A stretch of 64,000 nucleotides of DNA from Winslowiella toletana. GTDB taxonomy: Bacteria > Pseudomonadota > Gammaproteobacteria > Enterobacterales > Enterobacteriaceae. The number at the start of each line of letters is the position of its first letter. The stretch's first letter is position 1. The stretch lies in assembly GCF_032164335.1 (NCBI RefSeq), contig NZ_CP134152.1:2542001-2606000 (forward strand). The letters run 5' to 3'. A program made the translations under genes and the position numbers. The notes beneath the pieces were generated by a model. The model saw only the letters and a list, made by a program, of their open reading frames with translations. It was not told the origin of the DNA and searched no databases. This document shows positions 26,748 through 37,338 of this stretch, piece by piece.

Positions 26748-26828
26748 ATGGTGCGTCGCTATTTATTCGAAATCATCCTCGTTACGATGATTATCTGCGG
26801 TATCATTACCGTCAGTTTCTGGCTTTAA
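26748..26828 (+). CDS. ydgU: Small membrane protein YdgU
   Basis: A 26-residue ORF that standard length cut-offs miss: it starts MVRRYLFEIILV, continues as one hydrophobic helix and ends 'ITVSFWL'. GGAG lies about 9 nt upstream. It resembles E. coli YdgU (27 residues, starting MGRYRFEFIL), a single-pass inner-membrane protein encoded just downstream of asr. Same position, charge pattern (basic N-terminus, then Glu) and length support orthology. It is probably transcribed by readthrough from the acid-induced asr promoter. Confidence 0.85.
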   Translation: MVRRYLFEIILVTMIICGIITVSFWL

Positions 26829-26946
26829 ATGCTGTAGCGTGCTGATATTACGAATTAAACTCCCTTTTTTCCCGCTTACCGTCTATAGTTAACTCTTCAC
26901 GCGTGATAATGACTATTTAACAGTTCTCACCCTTCCTGAGAGTGAT

Positions 26947-27750
26947 ATGCGCATAACGGCCGTGGTATTAATGGGATTGCTGTCGCTGGCATTTTATTCC
27001 CATGCTGATGAAGATTCGCTCAGCGAAGACGACACTCAGACCCTGTTTTTTGGTAAAGACGATCGCCAAGCGGTGGACGATACCGCCAGCGTACCGTGGG
27101 AAGCTATCGGCCAACTGGAAACCGCCAGCGGTAACCTGTGCAGCGCTACCCTGATCTCTTCGCATCTGGCCCTGACCGCTGGCCACTGCCTGCTGACGCC
27201 ACCCGGTAAACTGGATAAACCGGTAGCATTACGTTTTATCGCTAATGATAAAGGCTGGCGCTATGAGATTCACGATATCGAAGCGCGGGTTGATCCGGCG
27301 CTGGGTAAAAAACTTAAGGCAGATGGTGACGGCTGGATCGTTCCTTCCGCAGCAGCGCCTTATGATTATGGCCTGATTGTACTGCGTAACCCGCCGGCCG
27401 GCATTACGCCGATCCCCCTGTTTTCCGGTTCACGCAGTGAGCTGACCGCAGCCCTGAAAGCGACAGGACGTAAGGTGACACAGGCGGGTTATCCGGAAGA
27501 TCATCTGGAAACACTCTATTCCCATCGCGACTGTCTGATCACTGGCTGGGCGCAGCGTTCAGTGTTATCGCATCAGTGCGATACGCTGCCGGGCGACAGC
27601 GGTTCGCCACTGCTGTTAAAAGTCGGTGATGGCTGGCAGTTAATTGCAGTGCAAAGCTCCGCTCCGGCGGCGAAAGACCGCTATCGCGCAGATAACCGCG
27701 CCATTGCGGTTACCGCGTTTCGCGATCAGCTGGAAGAGTTGGCGCTGTAA
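26947..27750 (+). CDS. ydgD: Secreted trypsin-like serine protease YdgD
   Basis: 267 residues with a signal peptide (about 1-20, 'FYSHA'). The S1 catalytic triad is visible: His in '[10 protein letters not shown]', Asp in '[12 protein letters not shown]' and Ser in '[14 protein letters not shown]'. It aligns with E. coli YdgD throughout ('TLFFGKDDR', '[21 protein letters not shown]' region, 'SGYPEDHL'-like '[14 protein letters not shown]'). Expected to act in the periplasm; the substrate is unknown. It keeps its E. coli location downstream of asr-ydgU, and converges on hrpA with a shared hairpin. Confidence 0.92.
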   Translation: MRITAVVLMGLLSLAFYSHADEDSLSEDDTQTLFFGKDDRQAVDDTASVPWEAIGQLETASGNLCSATLISSHLALTAGHCLLTPPGKLDKPVALRFIANDKGWRYEIHDIEARVDPALGKKLKADGDGWIVPSAAAPYDYGLIVLRNPPAGITPIPLFSGSRSELTAALKATGRKVTQAGYPEDHLETLYSHRDCLITGWAQRSVLSHQCDTLPGDSGSPLLLKVGDGWQLIAVQSSAPAAKDRYRADNRAIAVTAFRDQLEELAL

Positions 27751-27756
27751 AAATTA

Positions 27757-27782
27757 TCAGGGCGGCGAAAACGTCGCCCTGA
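27757..27782. terminator. Bidirectional terminator between ydgD and hrpA
   Basis: TCAGGGCGGCG-AAAA-CGTCGCCCTGA is an 11-bp stem with one G-U pair. It is followed by TAATTTTTA on the minus strand, 10 nt beyond the hrpA stop. Confidence 0.8.
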
Positions 27783-27792
27783 TGCCGACCTG

Positions 27793-30700
27793 TTACTGTG
27801 CAATCTGCTCCATCGCCTGCAAAATACGCTTATCGGAAATCGGATACGGCGTTCCCAGCTGCTGAGCAAAGTAGCTGACGCGCAGCTCCTCAATCATCCA
27901 GCGTATATCCTGCACATCCTCATCATCCTGACGCGTCGGCGGCAGTTTGTTAAACCAGCGGCTCCATGCCTGCTGCACCTGCTCAACTTTCAGCATACGC
28001 GCGCGATCGCTGTGTGGATCAACCGGTAATTTTTCCAGACGGCGCTCAATAGCGTGCAGATAACGCAGGGTATCCGGCAGATGTTTCCAGCCGTTTTGAG
28101 TAACAAAGCCGCGATATACCAGACCGTTCATTTGCGCTTTAATGTCCGACAGCCCCAGCGCCATGGTCATATCCACGCGCCCTTTCAGGCGTTTATTGAT
28201 AGTAAATACCGAGGTAAGAATCTGCTCGACCAGCCTGGCAATCTCGACCACCGTCTCATTCAGCTCCGCGCGCACTTTATCATGCAGGCGGGTAAAGTCG
28301 GCCTCCAGCCAGCTCGGACCGCCAAATTCTGCGATCAGTTTATCTACGCCGCAGGCAATGCAGTCATCGATAAGCTCCAGCACCTTGCCATAAGGGTTAA
28401 AGTACAGTCCGAGTTTGGCCTTGTTCGGCAATTTTTCATGCAGATATTTGACTGGCGACGGGATATTCAGCAGCAGCAATCGCCGCTGGCCACGCCACAT
28501 CATCTTCTGCTGCTCGTGCTGACTGTCGAACAGGCGAATCGCCACGCTGTCCTTTTCATCAACCAGTGCTGGCCAGGCTTTCACGCTGTAATTACCGCGT
28601 TTCTGCTCAAAGTGGTCCGGCAGATCGCCGAAACTCCACAGATGCAGCCCACTCTGCTCCAGCCCGTCATCGGCCACCAGCGACAGCGTCTCCTGTACCT
28701 TGCCTTTCAACCCGGCACGCAAGGCGCTCAGATCTTTACCTTCCTTCAACTTTTTGTTGTGTTCATCGACCACGCGGAAGGTCATTTTCAGATGATCGGG
28801 CACCTGATCCCACTGCCATGCGTCACGCTCAATTGTGACGCCGGACATGCGGCGGAATTCGCGCTCCAGCGCTTCGAGCAGCGGGGTTTCCTGCGGAGTA
28901 GCACGCCCAAGAAAAGCTTCAGCGTAGTTCGGCGCGGGCACAAAATTGCGTCGCAGCGGTTTTGGCAGCGATTTAATCAGCGCGATAATTAATTCCCGAC
29001 GCACACCGGGGATTTGCCACTCAAAACCGGTTTCTCCGACCTGATTCAGCAGCGGCAACGGGATATGCACCGTGACGCCATCAGCATCGGTGCCGGGTTC
29101 AAACTGATAGCTGAGCGGCAACTTCAGATTGCCCTGATGCCAGAAGTTTGGATAATCCAGTTTACTGACATTACCCGCGCCCTCTTTAATCAGCATCTCT
29201 TTGGCAAAATTCAGCAATTCCGGCGTCTGCTGACTGACCTTTTTCCACCAGTTATCAAAATGACGCGCTGAAACCACCTCGTGACCAATGCGCTGATCGT
29301 AAAAAGCAAACAGCGTTTCATCATCCACCAGAATGTCGCGACGGCGGGATTTATGCTCCAGCTCCTCTATTTCATTGCGCAATTTCAGGTTGGCTTTAAA
29401 AAACGCGTGGCGCGTCTGCCAGTCACCTTCTACCAGCGCATGGCGAATAAACAGCTCGCGCGAAAGTGTTGGATCAATTTTGCCGTAGTTAACTTTACGC
29501 GCGGCGACAATGGGCAGACCATACAGCGTGACTTTTTCACTGGCCATCACCGCACCCTGGGCTTTCTCCCAGTGCGGCTCGCTGTAGCTGCGTTTCAGCA
29601 GATGCTGAGCAATTGGCTCGATCCATTCTGGTTCGATGCGTGCCGCAATGCGCCCCCACAGGCGGCTGGTTTCCACCAGCTCGGCAACCATCGTCCATTT
29701 CGGCGGCTTCTTAAATAAACCCGAGCCAGGGAAGATGGCAAATCGGGCATTGCGCGCGCCGGTAAATTCCTGCTTATCCGCATCTTTCTGACCAATATGT
29801 GACAGCAACCCGTTGAGTAGCGCCAGATGGATTTCACGGAATTCCGCCGGCTCGCTGTTGACCGGCAGCCCTAATTCACGCACCACCTGACGCAGCTGGG
29901 TATAAATATCCTGCCACTCACGCACCCGCAGATAGTTGAGATAATCGGTTTTGCACTGGCGGCGGAAATGACTGGATGACAGCGCTTTTTGCTGCTCTTT
30001 CAAATAGTCCCACAGATTCACAAACGCCATAAAATCGGAGTCTTTATCCGCAAAGCGCCGATGCTTCTCATCCGACGCCTGCTGTTTTTCCACCGGGCGT
30101 TCACGCGGATCCTGAATCGACAGCGCGGCGGTGATGATCATCACTTCACGCACGCAGCCGTATTGCTGTGCCGCCAGCACCATTCGCGCCAGTCGGGGAT
30201 CAACCGGCAACTGCGCCAGTTGACGACCGGATGCGGTCAGCTGATAGCGCTGGCCTTCATGCTGGGTAATCGCTCCCAGCTCTTCCAGCAGGCGCACGCC
30301 ATCCTGAATATTGCGTTTATCCGGCGCTTCGACAAACGGAAAAGCGCTGATATCACCGAGACCGAGCGCGGTCATCTGCAGAATCACCGACGCGAGGTTC
30401 GTGCGCAGAATTTCCGGATCGGTAAACTCAGGGCGATTATTAAAATCGTCCTCCGCGTACAGACGAATGCAAATACCTTCCGAAACGCGGCCGCAGCGCC
30501 CTTTACGCTGGTTAGCCGAAGCCTGCGAAATCGGCTCAATTGGCAGACGCTGAACCTTGGTGCGGTAACTGTAGCGACTGATACGCGCAGTTCCCGGGTC
30601 GATAACATATTTAATTCCCGGTACCGTCAGCGAGGTTTCCGCTACGTTAGTTGCCAGCACGATGCGGCGGCCGGTGTGCGAGTGAAACACCCGGTTCTGC

Positions 30701-31695
30701 TCGGCATTCGACAGGCGCGCATACAGCGGCAGCACTTCGGTGTGCGGTAAGTCGCGCTTGATCAGCGCATCGGCGGTATCGCGGATCTCACGCTCTCCGC
30801 TCATAAAGATCAGAATGTCGCCGCGACTCTCTTCGCCCAGTTCATCAACCGCATCGAAAATCGCCTGTAGCTGATCGCGTTCGCTGTCATCCACATCTTC
30901 GGAAACCGGGCGATAGCGCACCTCAACCGGATAGGTTCGGCCAGAAACTTCAATAATCGGGGCGTGGTTGAAGTGACGGGAAAACCGCTCAGGATCGATG
31001 GTCGCGGAGGTAATTATAATTTTCAGGTCCGGGCGACGTGGCAGCAGTTCACGCAGGTAGCCCAGCAGAAAATCGATATTCAGACTGCGTTCGTGCGCTT
31101 CATCGATAATGATGGTGTCGTACTGCATCAGCAGGCGATCCTGCTGGATTTCGGCCAGCAGGATCCCGTCGGTCATCAGTTTTACCTGAGTGGTATCGCC
31201 AACCTGATCGTTAAAACGCACTTTATAGCCGACACAGCCACCGAGCGTGGTCTCCAGCTCTTCCGCAATGCGATTCGCTACGGTACGTGCCGCCAGACGA
31301 CGCGGTTGAGTATGCCCTATCAGCCCTTTAATACCGCGCCCCAGCTCCATGCAAATCTTTGGTAGCTGGGTGGTCTTGCCTGAGCCGGTTTCACCGGCAA
31401 CAATCACCACCTGATGGTCGCGGATCGCCTCAGCGATTGCTTGTTTTTTCTGGCTGACCGGCAAATTTTCCGGATAGCTAATTTTTGGCATTGCCGCCAG
31501 ACGCTGCGCCACGCGCTGCTCGGCTACGGCAATCTCCTGACTCAGATCATCGACAATGCCCTGCTGAGCCGCCGGATTTTTCACTTTCTTCGCGCCCTGT
31601 ATCCGGCGCTGCAAGCGCTGGCGATCGCGCAGCATCAGTGCGTCCAGACGGGGATAAAGTGCCGTCAGCGGCGAGTTATTGGTGTTTTCAGACAT
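27793..31695 (-). CDS. hrpA: ATP-dependent DEAH-box RNA helicase HrpA
   Basis: 1300 residues, the length of E. coli HrpA. Walker A 'VAGETGSGKTTQLPK' lies near residue 97, the DEAH box 'IIIDEAHERSLNIDF', motif III 'SATIDPERFS', and motif VI 'QRKGRCGRVSEGICIRLY'. An HA2/OB-fold and a long C-terminal extension ('NIPSPVKYLHEKLPNKAKLGL') specific to bacterial HrpA follow. HrpA remodels mRNA (fimbrial mRNA processing) and rescues collided ribosomes in E. coli. The N-terminus matches the family. Confidence 0.97.
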   Translation of the reverse strand: MSENTNNSPLTALYPRLDALMLRDRQRLQRRIQGAKKVKNPAAQQGIVDDLSQEIAVAEQRVAQRLAAMPKISYPENLPVSQKKQAIAEAIRDHQVVIVAGETGSGKTTQLPKICMELGRGIKGLIGHTQPRRLAARTVANRIAEELETTLGGCVGYKVRFNDQVGDTTQVKLMTDGILLAEIQQDRLLMQYDTIIIDEAHERSLNIDFLLGYLRELLPRRPDLKIIITSATIDPERFSRHFNHAPIIEVSGRTYPVEVRYRPVSEDVDDSERDQLQAIFDAVDELGEESRGDILIFMSGEREIRDTADALIKRDLPHTEVLPLYARLSNAEQNRVFHSHTGRRIVLATNVAETSLTVPGIKYVIDPGTARISRYSYRTKVQRLPIEPISQASANQRKGRCGRVSEGICIRLYAEDDFNNRPEFTDPEILRTNLASVILQMTALGLGDISAFPFVEAPDKRNIQDGVRLLEELGAITQHEGQRYQLTASGRQLAQLPVDPRLARMVLAAQQYGCVREVMIITAALSIQDPRERPVEKQQASDEKHRRFADKDSDFMAFVNLWDYLKEQQKALSSSHFRRQCKTDYLNYLRVREWQDIYTQLRQVVRELGLPVNSEPAEFREIHLALLNGLLSHIGQKDADKQEFTGARNARFAIFPGSGLFKKPPKWTMVAELVETSRLWGRIAARIEPEWIEPIAQHLLKRSYSEPHWEKAQGAVMASEKVTLYGLPIVAARKVNYGKIDPTLSRELFIRHALVEGDWQTRHAFFKANLKLRNEIEELEHKSRRRDILVDDETLFAFYDQRIGHEVVSARHFDNWWKKVSQQTPELLNFAKEMLIKEGAGNVSKLDYPNFWHQGNLKLPLSYQFEPGTDADGVTVHIPLPLLNQVGETGFEWQIPGVRRELIIALIKSLPKPLRRNFVPAPNYAEAFLGRATPQETPLLEALEREFRRMSGVTIERDAWQWDQVPDHLKMTFRVVDEHNKKLKEGKDLSALRAGLKGKVQETLSLVADDGLEQSGLHLWSFGDLPDHFEQKRGNYSVKAWPALVDEKDSVAIRLFDSQHEQQKMMWRGQRRLLLLNIPSPVKYLHEKLPNKAKLGLYFNPYGKVLELIDDCIACGVDKLIAEFGGPSWLEADFTRLHDKVRAELNETVVEIARLVEQILTSVFTINKRLKGRVDMTMALGLSDIKAQMNGLVYRGFVTQNGWKHLPDTLRYLHAIERRLEKLPVDPHSDRARMLKVEQVQQAWSRWFNKLPPTRQDDEDVQDIRWMIEELRVSYFAQQLGTPYPISDKRILQAMEQIAQ

Positions 31696-31907
31696 GTTGG
31701 TTCAGTACCCGTTTAGCGCAGCGACGGTTAATTATCAGAGGAAGTGTCGCCCTGCTGGCGTTAATAAAATTCTTCAGTTGTCGGCGCGCAGTTTAGCACA
31801 GCGTAATAAGTGTCGGCGTCATCTCTCTGTATGCTTGTTCAATAATTTCGAACATAGCTCTCGAAATATTGCGCTATCACTCCTTAAAAAATATCCCTAA
31901 AGTGTAA

Positions 31908-32552
<645 letters not shown>

Positions 32553-32666
32553 CAGCTAATCGTGGGGGTGGCACTTTTGCCGCTCGTGCTGAGTGAACAT
32601 CCAGCATATCATCAGGACGGGAGCTGATAACGGCTCCCCTACATAAATCCGCAATCTGGTGGCTTA

Positions 32667-32990
32667 CTACTTTTTCTGCAGCCACATTCCATTGATGCCG
32701 CGCACATACTCTCCTGACTCGGCGCGCTGTACCAGTTTTTCTCCGGCAATACGCGCCACCTGCGCGGTGGACATACCATTGCGCTGCGCCAGCTGCTGAT
32801 ACTGCTGTTCACGCCCCTGATTGATCCGCTCGACCAGCGCCAGCGTTGCGCTGTCCTGCTTCACCGGCGCAATATAGCCGCTCAGGGTCTCGCCTACCCG
32901 CCCCTGTTGCCGCGCCTCATCCAGCGACAGCGCCCAGGCCGACGGAGATAACAGCATGCCAGCCAGCATCAGCCAGAGTAACTTTTTCAT
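32667..32990 (-). CDS. ydbL: Periplasmic DUF1318 protein YdbL
   Basis: 107 residues with a signal peptide (about 1-20, 'AWA'). The DUF1318 region has 'SLDEARQQGRVGETLSGY' and 'GEYVRGINGMWLQ'. It matches E. coli YdbL. It is the last gene of ydbH-ynbE-ydbL, 13 nt after ynbE with AAGGAGG before the ATG. Recent E. coli work ties YdbL to YnbE and YdbH in outer-membrane lipid homeostasis, where it regulates YdbH-YnbE bridge assembly. Confidence 0.93.
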   Translation of the reverse strand: MKKLLWLMLAGMLLSPSAWALSLDEARQQGRVGETLSGYIAPVKQDSATLALVERINQGREQQYQQLAQRNGMSTAQVARIAGEKLVQRAESGEYVRGINGMWLQKK

Positions 32991-33003
32991 GCCCGCCTCC
33001 TTA

Positions 33004-33198
33004 TCAGAACAGATCGCTTTGATTTTTCAGTAAAGCTTCCACATCTTTATCCACTTTAATATGAATCTCATGTTCAATTTTCACATTCATATTGATGGTG
33101 ATCGGCTCTTTGGGTGCCGCGACTTCAATGCGTGGAACGCAACCCGCCAGCAGTACCCACGCCGGTGACAGCACCAGCAGTTTAGTTGTCAGTGTCAT
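33004..33198 (-). CDS. ynbE: Outer-membrane lipoprotein YnbE
   Basis: 64 residues starting at 33198. A lipoprotein signal with lipobox 'LLAGC' is followed by the invariant block 'PRIEVAAPKEPITINMNVKI' and 'KDVEALL'. It matches E. coli YnbE nearly word for word after the lipobox. The start overlaps the ydbH 3' end by 17 nt, so translation is coupled. A longer in-frame ORF from 33267 would hide the signal sequence and is rejected. YnbE pairs with the AsmA-like YdbH to form the envelope bridge for phospholipid traffic. Confidence 0.93.
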   Translation of the reverse strand: MTLTTKLLVLSPAWVLLAGCVPRIEVAAPKEPITINMNVKIEHEIHIKVDKDVEALLKNQSDLF

Positions 33199-35815
33199 GA
33201 CGTTTTTTTTCCTTCTGCAACGGCAAGCTGGCATTCTCTTCAAGCCATGTTTGTAAATTATCGCCAAAGCGCAGACTGCGCCAGAGCTGAAAAAGATTCT
33301 CTTGCTGGGTGTAGTTCAATGCCACCCGCTGATTTTTATCGCGAAAACGGCTGCTGCCATCGACCTGAGCCCTCATGGTTAGCTCGCCTAAATTGTCGAG
33401 ATTAATGGTCGCCCACGAACGCGTTATTTCCATATAGCGCAGCCAGTCTATCGCTGCACCGGCAGCAATATTATTGCTGGCGATAGCATCCGCCATCTGT
33501 TTATCCAGTCGCAAAGTCAGATTGCCGCTGTTGGCTATCCAGCCATCCTTTATCAGCCACTGCGAATGATTCAGCCACAGCGGCAGTGCGCCGTTAATCC
33601 GCCCCGACATGGCAATCTGTTTGGGTTTAATCGCGGTTATCAGCTCACTCAGGTCAATTCCCTGCAGGCGCACCGTCGCCGCCTGATGCTGGGGTAGCGC
33701 CAGCTGCGCCATACTGAGCTGACCGCCAAGAACTTCGACGCTGACATTGCTCAACGTCAGTGGCTGCCGTTCACTCCACGGGTAATTTCCCTGCAGGTCG
33801 GCGGTGATATTATGCATCGCAAACTGATTTTTAATCTCTTTAATCCGCAACGATACCGGGCCGCGCGAGCCAAAATACCACTTATGCGCCTGCAGCCGGA
33901 ACGGCAGCGAAAAATCGATACCGTTAATTTCGTTGTCCGGCATGCGCACGCTGCCCTGGTTAACCACCCAGTGGCCGCCCGCCTCAAAGCCCTGTCCGGC
34001 AGCCGCCGAGAACGCGACCTGCGCTTTCAGCATGCCCGATTGAATATTTATTTTCAGATCGTTACTTAACAGCGGCTGAAACACCGTCAGCGACTGTTCC
34101 GGCCACCAGGCCTGGCCACGCAGCCGCTCGCCATCCCAACGCCCGTTGACTCTTACCGGGCCAATCGCTTCTGCTTTCAGCGTGCCATTGAATAAAAAGT
34201 CAGCAGGATCGCGTCCGTTCACCGCCAGCTTCAGGTTTGACGACGGCAGGAAACCGCCAGAACTGAAACTGGTTTCACGTGCCGTCAGCTGCAATTCACC
34301 TTTGAAAGCGGGTTTATCCGCCGCACGTTGCCAGCGCAGCGGTGAAGTCAGCGTCAGTCGCGGTGTTCTCATCGTGACCGAGCCATAGCTCAGGCGATCA
34401 AAACCGGTCGACAGCGTATCCAGTTCAATGGTGGAGTCCTGCCAGCTACCGGTACCGGCAACGTCCCATTTGGCGGACAGCGGTGCCATATATCCGGTTC
34501 CCCAGTAACGCCAGTTCCAGCGCCCTTTATCCGGCCAGAAGTCGGCTGCGCGGCCATCAAGGTGCAGAGCAAAGCGCCCCATACTCGGATCGTGTGCTTG
34601 CAGGATCGCCTGTAAACGGCCGTCGATGCCCGCTGATGAGACTTTTATCCCTGCCAGCGGCCAGCGTGCCTCATCAACTTCCAGCGTCGACAATAAACGG
34701 CCACGCATCCGCAGCAGCGCGCCAGGCTGCAGAATCACCTGAGGATCAAGCAGCGAGCCACTGATCATCCCCGGCATGCTGGTATAGAACTGCAAATTTT
34801 CCAGCTTACTGGTGCCGGTTAGCTGGAAAGGCAGCTGGCTGTTGAGCATATCCAGGTGGCCCGGCCCGACACTCAACACCACGTTGCCTTTGCCCCCGCG
34901 TCCCTCGGTCAGCACATTGAGCCGCGCGACAATTTCAGTTGCTGCCAGCCCCTGCTGCCAATGGCTTAACGTCAGCGAGACGCCGCCGGATACCGGCTGC
35001 ATCGCATAAGGCCAGCGCCATGTTCCCTGTTTGATCTCAATCTGCTGCGGCGATACCGCCCAGGGCAGTGTCACCAGCGGTTGAGCATCGCCCTGCTGTT
35101 TGACCTGCAATTCACCCTGCTGCTGCTGCCAGTTAAGTTGCAGGTTAAGCGGTTGCGGCACTCCCTTTAAATTGAGGTCGCCATGCAGCTGGCCCGCTTG
35201 CGGTAAACCATCAGGAAAGGTGGGTAAGGTTAACTCTCCCGACAGTTCAACAGGCTGTGCCAGCGCCGGATGATTAACCCTGAACTGGCGGATATCGAGC
35301 TGTTGCCCCTGTAACATTCCGCTGACGCGCAGGTTATCGCCCTGGTAATCCAGCTGTTGGCTTGCGGAAGAGAAAGAGAGCTGAAGCTTACCGGCGTATT
35401 CCTGATAAGGGGCAATCGACAATTGACTGATGCTGACATCGGCATCCGGCAGCATTGCCTGCCAGTCGGCCAGTGAACGTGGCGCAGCACTGTTATCGCC
35501 TTGCGGCAATTTGCTCAGACAGGCGCTGTTTAAACTGACGTTATCCGCACCTGCCTGCCAGCGGCGCGCCTGATAGCTCAGCGAAACATTGGTTAGCATC
35601 GCCAGCTGGCAATCACCAGCGTAATACTGCACGCCGGGTAGCCACAATCCGCCGTTGCGCCAGCGTGGGCTGCCGTCCAGCGCGATAGTGGTATCCTGCG
35701 GCAACCAGATGCCTGCCAGCCGCGGCAGCCATTGGGTGACGGTCAGCATCATCCCGGTCAACAGCAGAACTAAAGCCAGCACCGCAGCACAGAAAATGTA
35801 AAAGCCCCGAGTCAT
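33182..35815 (-). CDS. ydbH: AsmA-like intermembrane phospholipid transport protein YdbH
   Basis: 877 residues from the ATG at 35815; E. coli YdbH is 879. An N-terminal membrane anchor ('IFCAAVLALVLLLTGMML') is followed by 'QWLPRLAGIWLP' and a long beta-strand-rich domain typical of the TamB/YhdP/YdbH group. These span the periplasm and act redundantly in phospholipid delivery to the outer membrane. A 39-codon in-frame extension to 35932 exists but precedes the anchor with unrelated sequence. It heads the ydbH-ynbE-ydbL operon and is divergent from ldhA. Confidence 0.93.
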   Translation of the reverse strand: MTRGFYIFCAAVLALVLLLTGMMLTVTQWLPRLAGIWLPQDTTIALDGSPRWRNGGLWLPGVQYYAGDCQLAMLTNVSLSYQARRWQAGADNVSLNSACLSKLPQGDNSAAPRSLADWQAMLPDADVSISQLSIAPYQEYAGKLQLSFSSASQQLDYQGDNLRVSGMLQGQQLDIRQFRVNHPALAQPVELSGELTLPTFPDGLPQAGQLHGDLNLKGVPQPLNLQLNWQQQQGELQVKQQGDAQPLVTLPWAVSPQQIEIKQGTWRWPYAMQPVSGGVSLTLSHWQQGLAATEIVARLNVLTEGRGGKGNVVLSVGPGHLDMLNSQLPFQLTGTSKLENLQFYTSMPGMISGSLLDPQVILQPGALLRMRGRLLSTLEVDEARWPLAGIKVSSAGIDGRLQAILQAHDPSMGRFALHLDGRAADFWPDKGRWNWRYWGTGYMAPLSAKWDVAGTGSWQDSTIELDTLSTGFDRLSYGSVTMRTPRLTLTSPLRWQRAADKPAFKGELQLTARETSFSSGGFLPSSNLKLAVNGRDPADFLFNGTLKAEAIGPVRVNGRWDGERLRGQAWWPEQSLTVFQPLLSNDLKINIQSGMLKAQVAFSAAAGQGFEAGGHWVVNQGSVRMPDNEINGIDFSLPFRLQAHKWYFGSRGPVSLRIKEIKNQFAMHNITADLQGNYPWSERQPLTLSNVSVEVLGGQLSMAQLALPQHQAATVRLQGIDLSELITAIKPKQIAMSGRINGALPLWLNHSQWLIKDGWIANSGNLTLRLDKQMADAIASNNIAAGAAIDWLRYMEITRSWATINLDNLGELTMRAQVDGSSRFRDKNQRVALNYTQQENLFQLWRSLRFGDNLQTWLEENASLPLQKEKKRHDTDN

Positions 35816-36018
35816 GGTACTGAATATCCGTTCTGTCCGTGAAGTTATTAGGTTAAATGATGGCACGTAACGGCATATCGGTGAAGTTTTTATCTGCAAA
35901 TCAAACAATTCATCATCAGAAAATGTCGTCATGGCAACGAGATTTTAACAGCCTGTTGGGAATAGTTGTTATGATGAAAAGAGAATCAACTTAATCGCCT
36001 TGAGGCAGGAGAGGAATG

Positions 36019-37011
36019 ATGAAACTTGCGGTATACAGCACCAAACAATATGACCGGAAATACCTTGAGCACGTTAATGAAAGCTACGGTTTTGAGCTGG
36101 AGTTTTTTGACTTCCTGTTAAATGAGCATACCGCTAAAACCGCCGTTGATTGTGATGGCGTCTGTCTGTTCGTTAACGATGACGGTGGGCGTGTGGTGCT
36201 GGAAGAGCTGGCTGGGCTGGGCGTAAAATTTGTCGCTCTGCGCTGCGCCGGCTTTAACAATGTCGATCTTGATGCGGCTAAACAGCTGGGTATTCGCGTG
36301 GTACGCGTTCCGGCTTATTCGCCGGAAGCAGTAGCGGAACACGCCATTGGCATGATGATGACGCTCAACCGCCATATTCATCGCGCTTATCAACGCACCC
36401 GCGAAGCTAATTTCTCACTGGAAGGACTGATTGGTTTCAATATGCACGGCCGCACGGCTGGTGTCGTGGGCACCGGTAAAATCGGTATTGCTGCGCTGCG
36501 GATTCTGAAGGGATTTGGCATGCGCCTGCTGGCGTTTGATCCTTATCCAAACCCGCAGGCACTGGAACTGGGCGTCGAGTATGTCGACATCAATACGCTG
36601 TTTAAACAGTCGGATGTGATTAGCCTGCACTGCCCACTGACGCCGGAAAACCATCACCTGCTTGATGCCAGCGCCTTCAGCCAGATGAAAGATGGCGTTA
36701 TGATCATTAACACCAGTCGGGGTGGATTAATTGATTCTCAGGCAGCTATTGAGGCGCTGAAAAAACAGAAGATTGGTTCACTGGGAATGGACGTGTATGA
36801 AAACGAACGCGACCTGTTCTTCGAAGACAAATCCAATGACGTGATTCAGGATGATGTGTTCCGCCGCTTGTCGGCCTGCCACAACGTGCTGTTTACCGGC
36901 CACCAGGCATTTTTAACCGCCGAAGCCTTAACCAGCATTGCACAAACCACACTGGCCAATTTAAGCCAGCTGGAAAAAGGCGAAACCTGCGCCAATGAAT
37001 TAACCGTGTAA
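36019..37011 (+). CDS. ldhA: Fermentative D-lactate dehydrogenase
   Basis: 330 residues starting MKLAVYSTKQYD, aligning with E. coli LdhA along its length. The NAD-binding 'GVVGTGKIGIAALRILKGFG' region is near residue 150. The catalytic Arg lies in 'INTSRGGLID', Glu in 'YENERDLFFED', and His in 'VLFTGHQAFLT' (near residue 296). It reduces pyruvate to D-lactate with NADH during fermentation. AGGAG precedes tandem ATGs at 36016/36019; the second matches E. coli and has better spacing. A 10-bp terminator follows. Confidence 0.96.
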   Translation: MKLAVYSTKQYDRKYLEHVNESYGFELEFFDFLLNEHTAKTAVDCDGVCLFVNDDGGRVVLEELAGLGVKFVALRCAGFNNVDLDAAKQLGIRVVRVPAYSPEAVAEHAIGMMMTLNRHIHRAYQRTREANFSLEGLIGFNMHGRTAGVVGTGKIGIAALRILKGFGMRLLAFDPYPNPQALELGVEYVDINTLFKQSDVISLHCPLTPENHHLLDASAFSQMKDGVMIINTSRGGLIDSQAAIEALKKQKIGSLGMDVYENERDLFFEDKSNDVIQDDVFRRLSACHNVLFTGHQAFLTAEALTSIAQTTLANLSQLEKGETCANELTV

Positions 37012-37016
37012 CAATG

Positions 37017-37042
37017 GACGGGTCACTGTAAGGTGACCCGTC
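37017..37042 (+). terminator. ldhA terminator hairpin
   Basis: GACGGGTCAC-TGTAAG-GTGACCCGTC, a perfect 10-bp stem followed by TTAT, 5 nt after the ldhA stop. Confidence 0.75.
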
Positions 37043-37062
37043 TTATCGCTCAACGCTGACCA

Positions 37063-37338
37063 TTAAAATCTGGCGCAGGTGCCACTCAGCAAGGCGCTTT
37101 CCCCGCAGCGACGCCCATTGGCAAGCTGACACATGCCTGTCGAGCTACCGTCTAACTGTCGCGAAAACGCCAGAGTGCCACCGGCGCTGGCGCAGTTGGA
37201 TGCGGCTAACTCAGACATATTCACTCTGGCAGGTACGTGGGCGGCAGTTGCCTGCTGCGGCGGTTCATTGTCGACGTTGCTGCTGCATGCTGATAACAGC
37301 AACGCAGCGCCGGCAAGCAGAAAGGTCGCTGCTTTCAT
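37063..37338 (-). CDS. Small DUF333-like lipoprotein (YdbJ position)
   Basis: 91 residues with lipoprotein signal and lipobox 'LLSAC' at residue 18. The mature part is Ala-rich up to about residue 45, then has 'SNCASAGGTLAFSRQ', 'GMCQLANGRRCGE' and a final Cys. The 'Cys-x4-GGTL ... x-C-xLxxG' pattern is that of DUF333 lipoproteins (YoaF/YdbJ). E. coli ydbJ is near ldhA, so this is probably its counterpart. The usual 'E-W-A-L' ending of the family is absent. GGAG precedes the ATG. Function unknown. Confidence 0.78.
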   Translation of the reverse strand: MKAATFLLAGAALLLSACSSNVDNEPPQQATAAHVPARVNMSELAASNCASAGGTLAFSRQLDGSSTGMCQLANGRRCGESALLSGTCARF

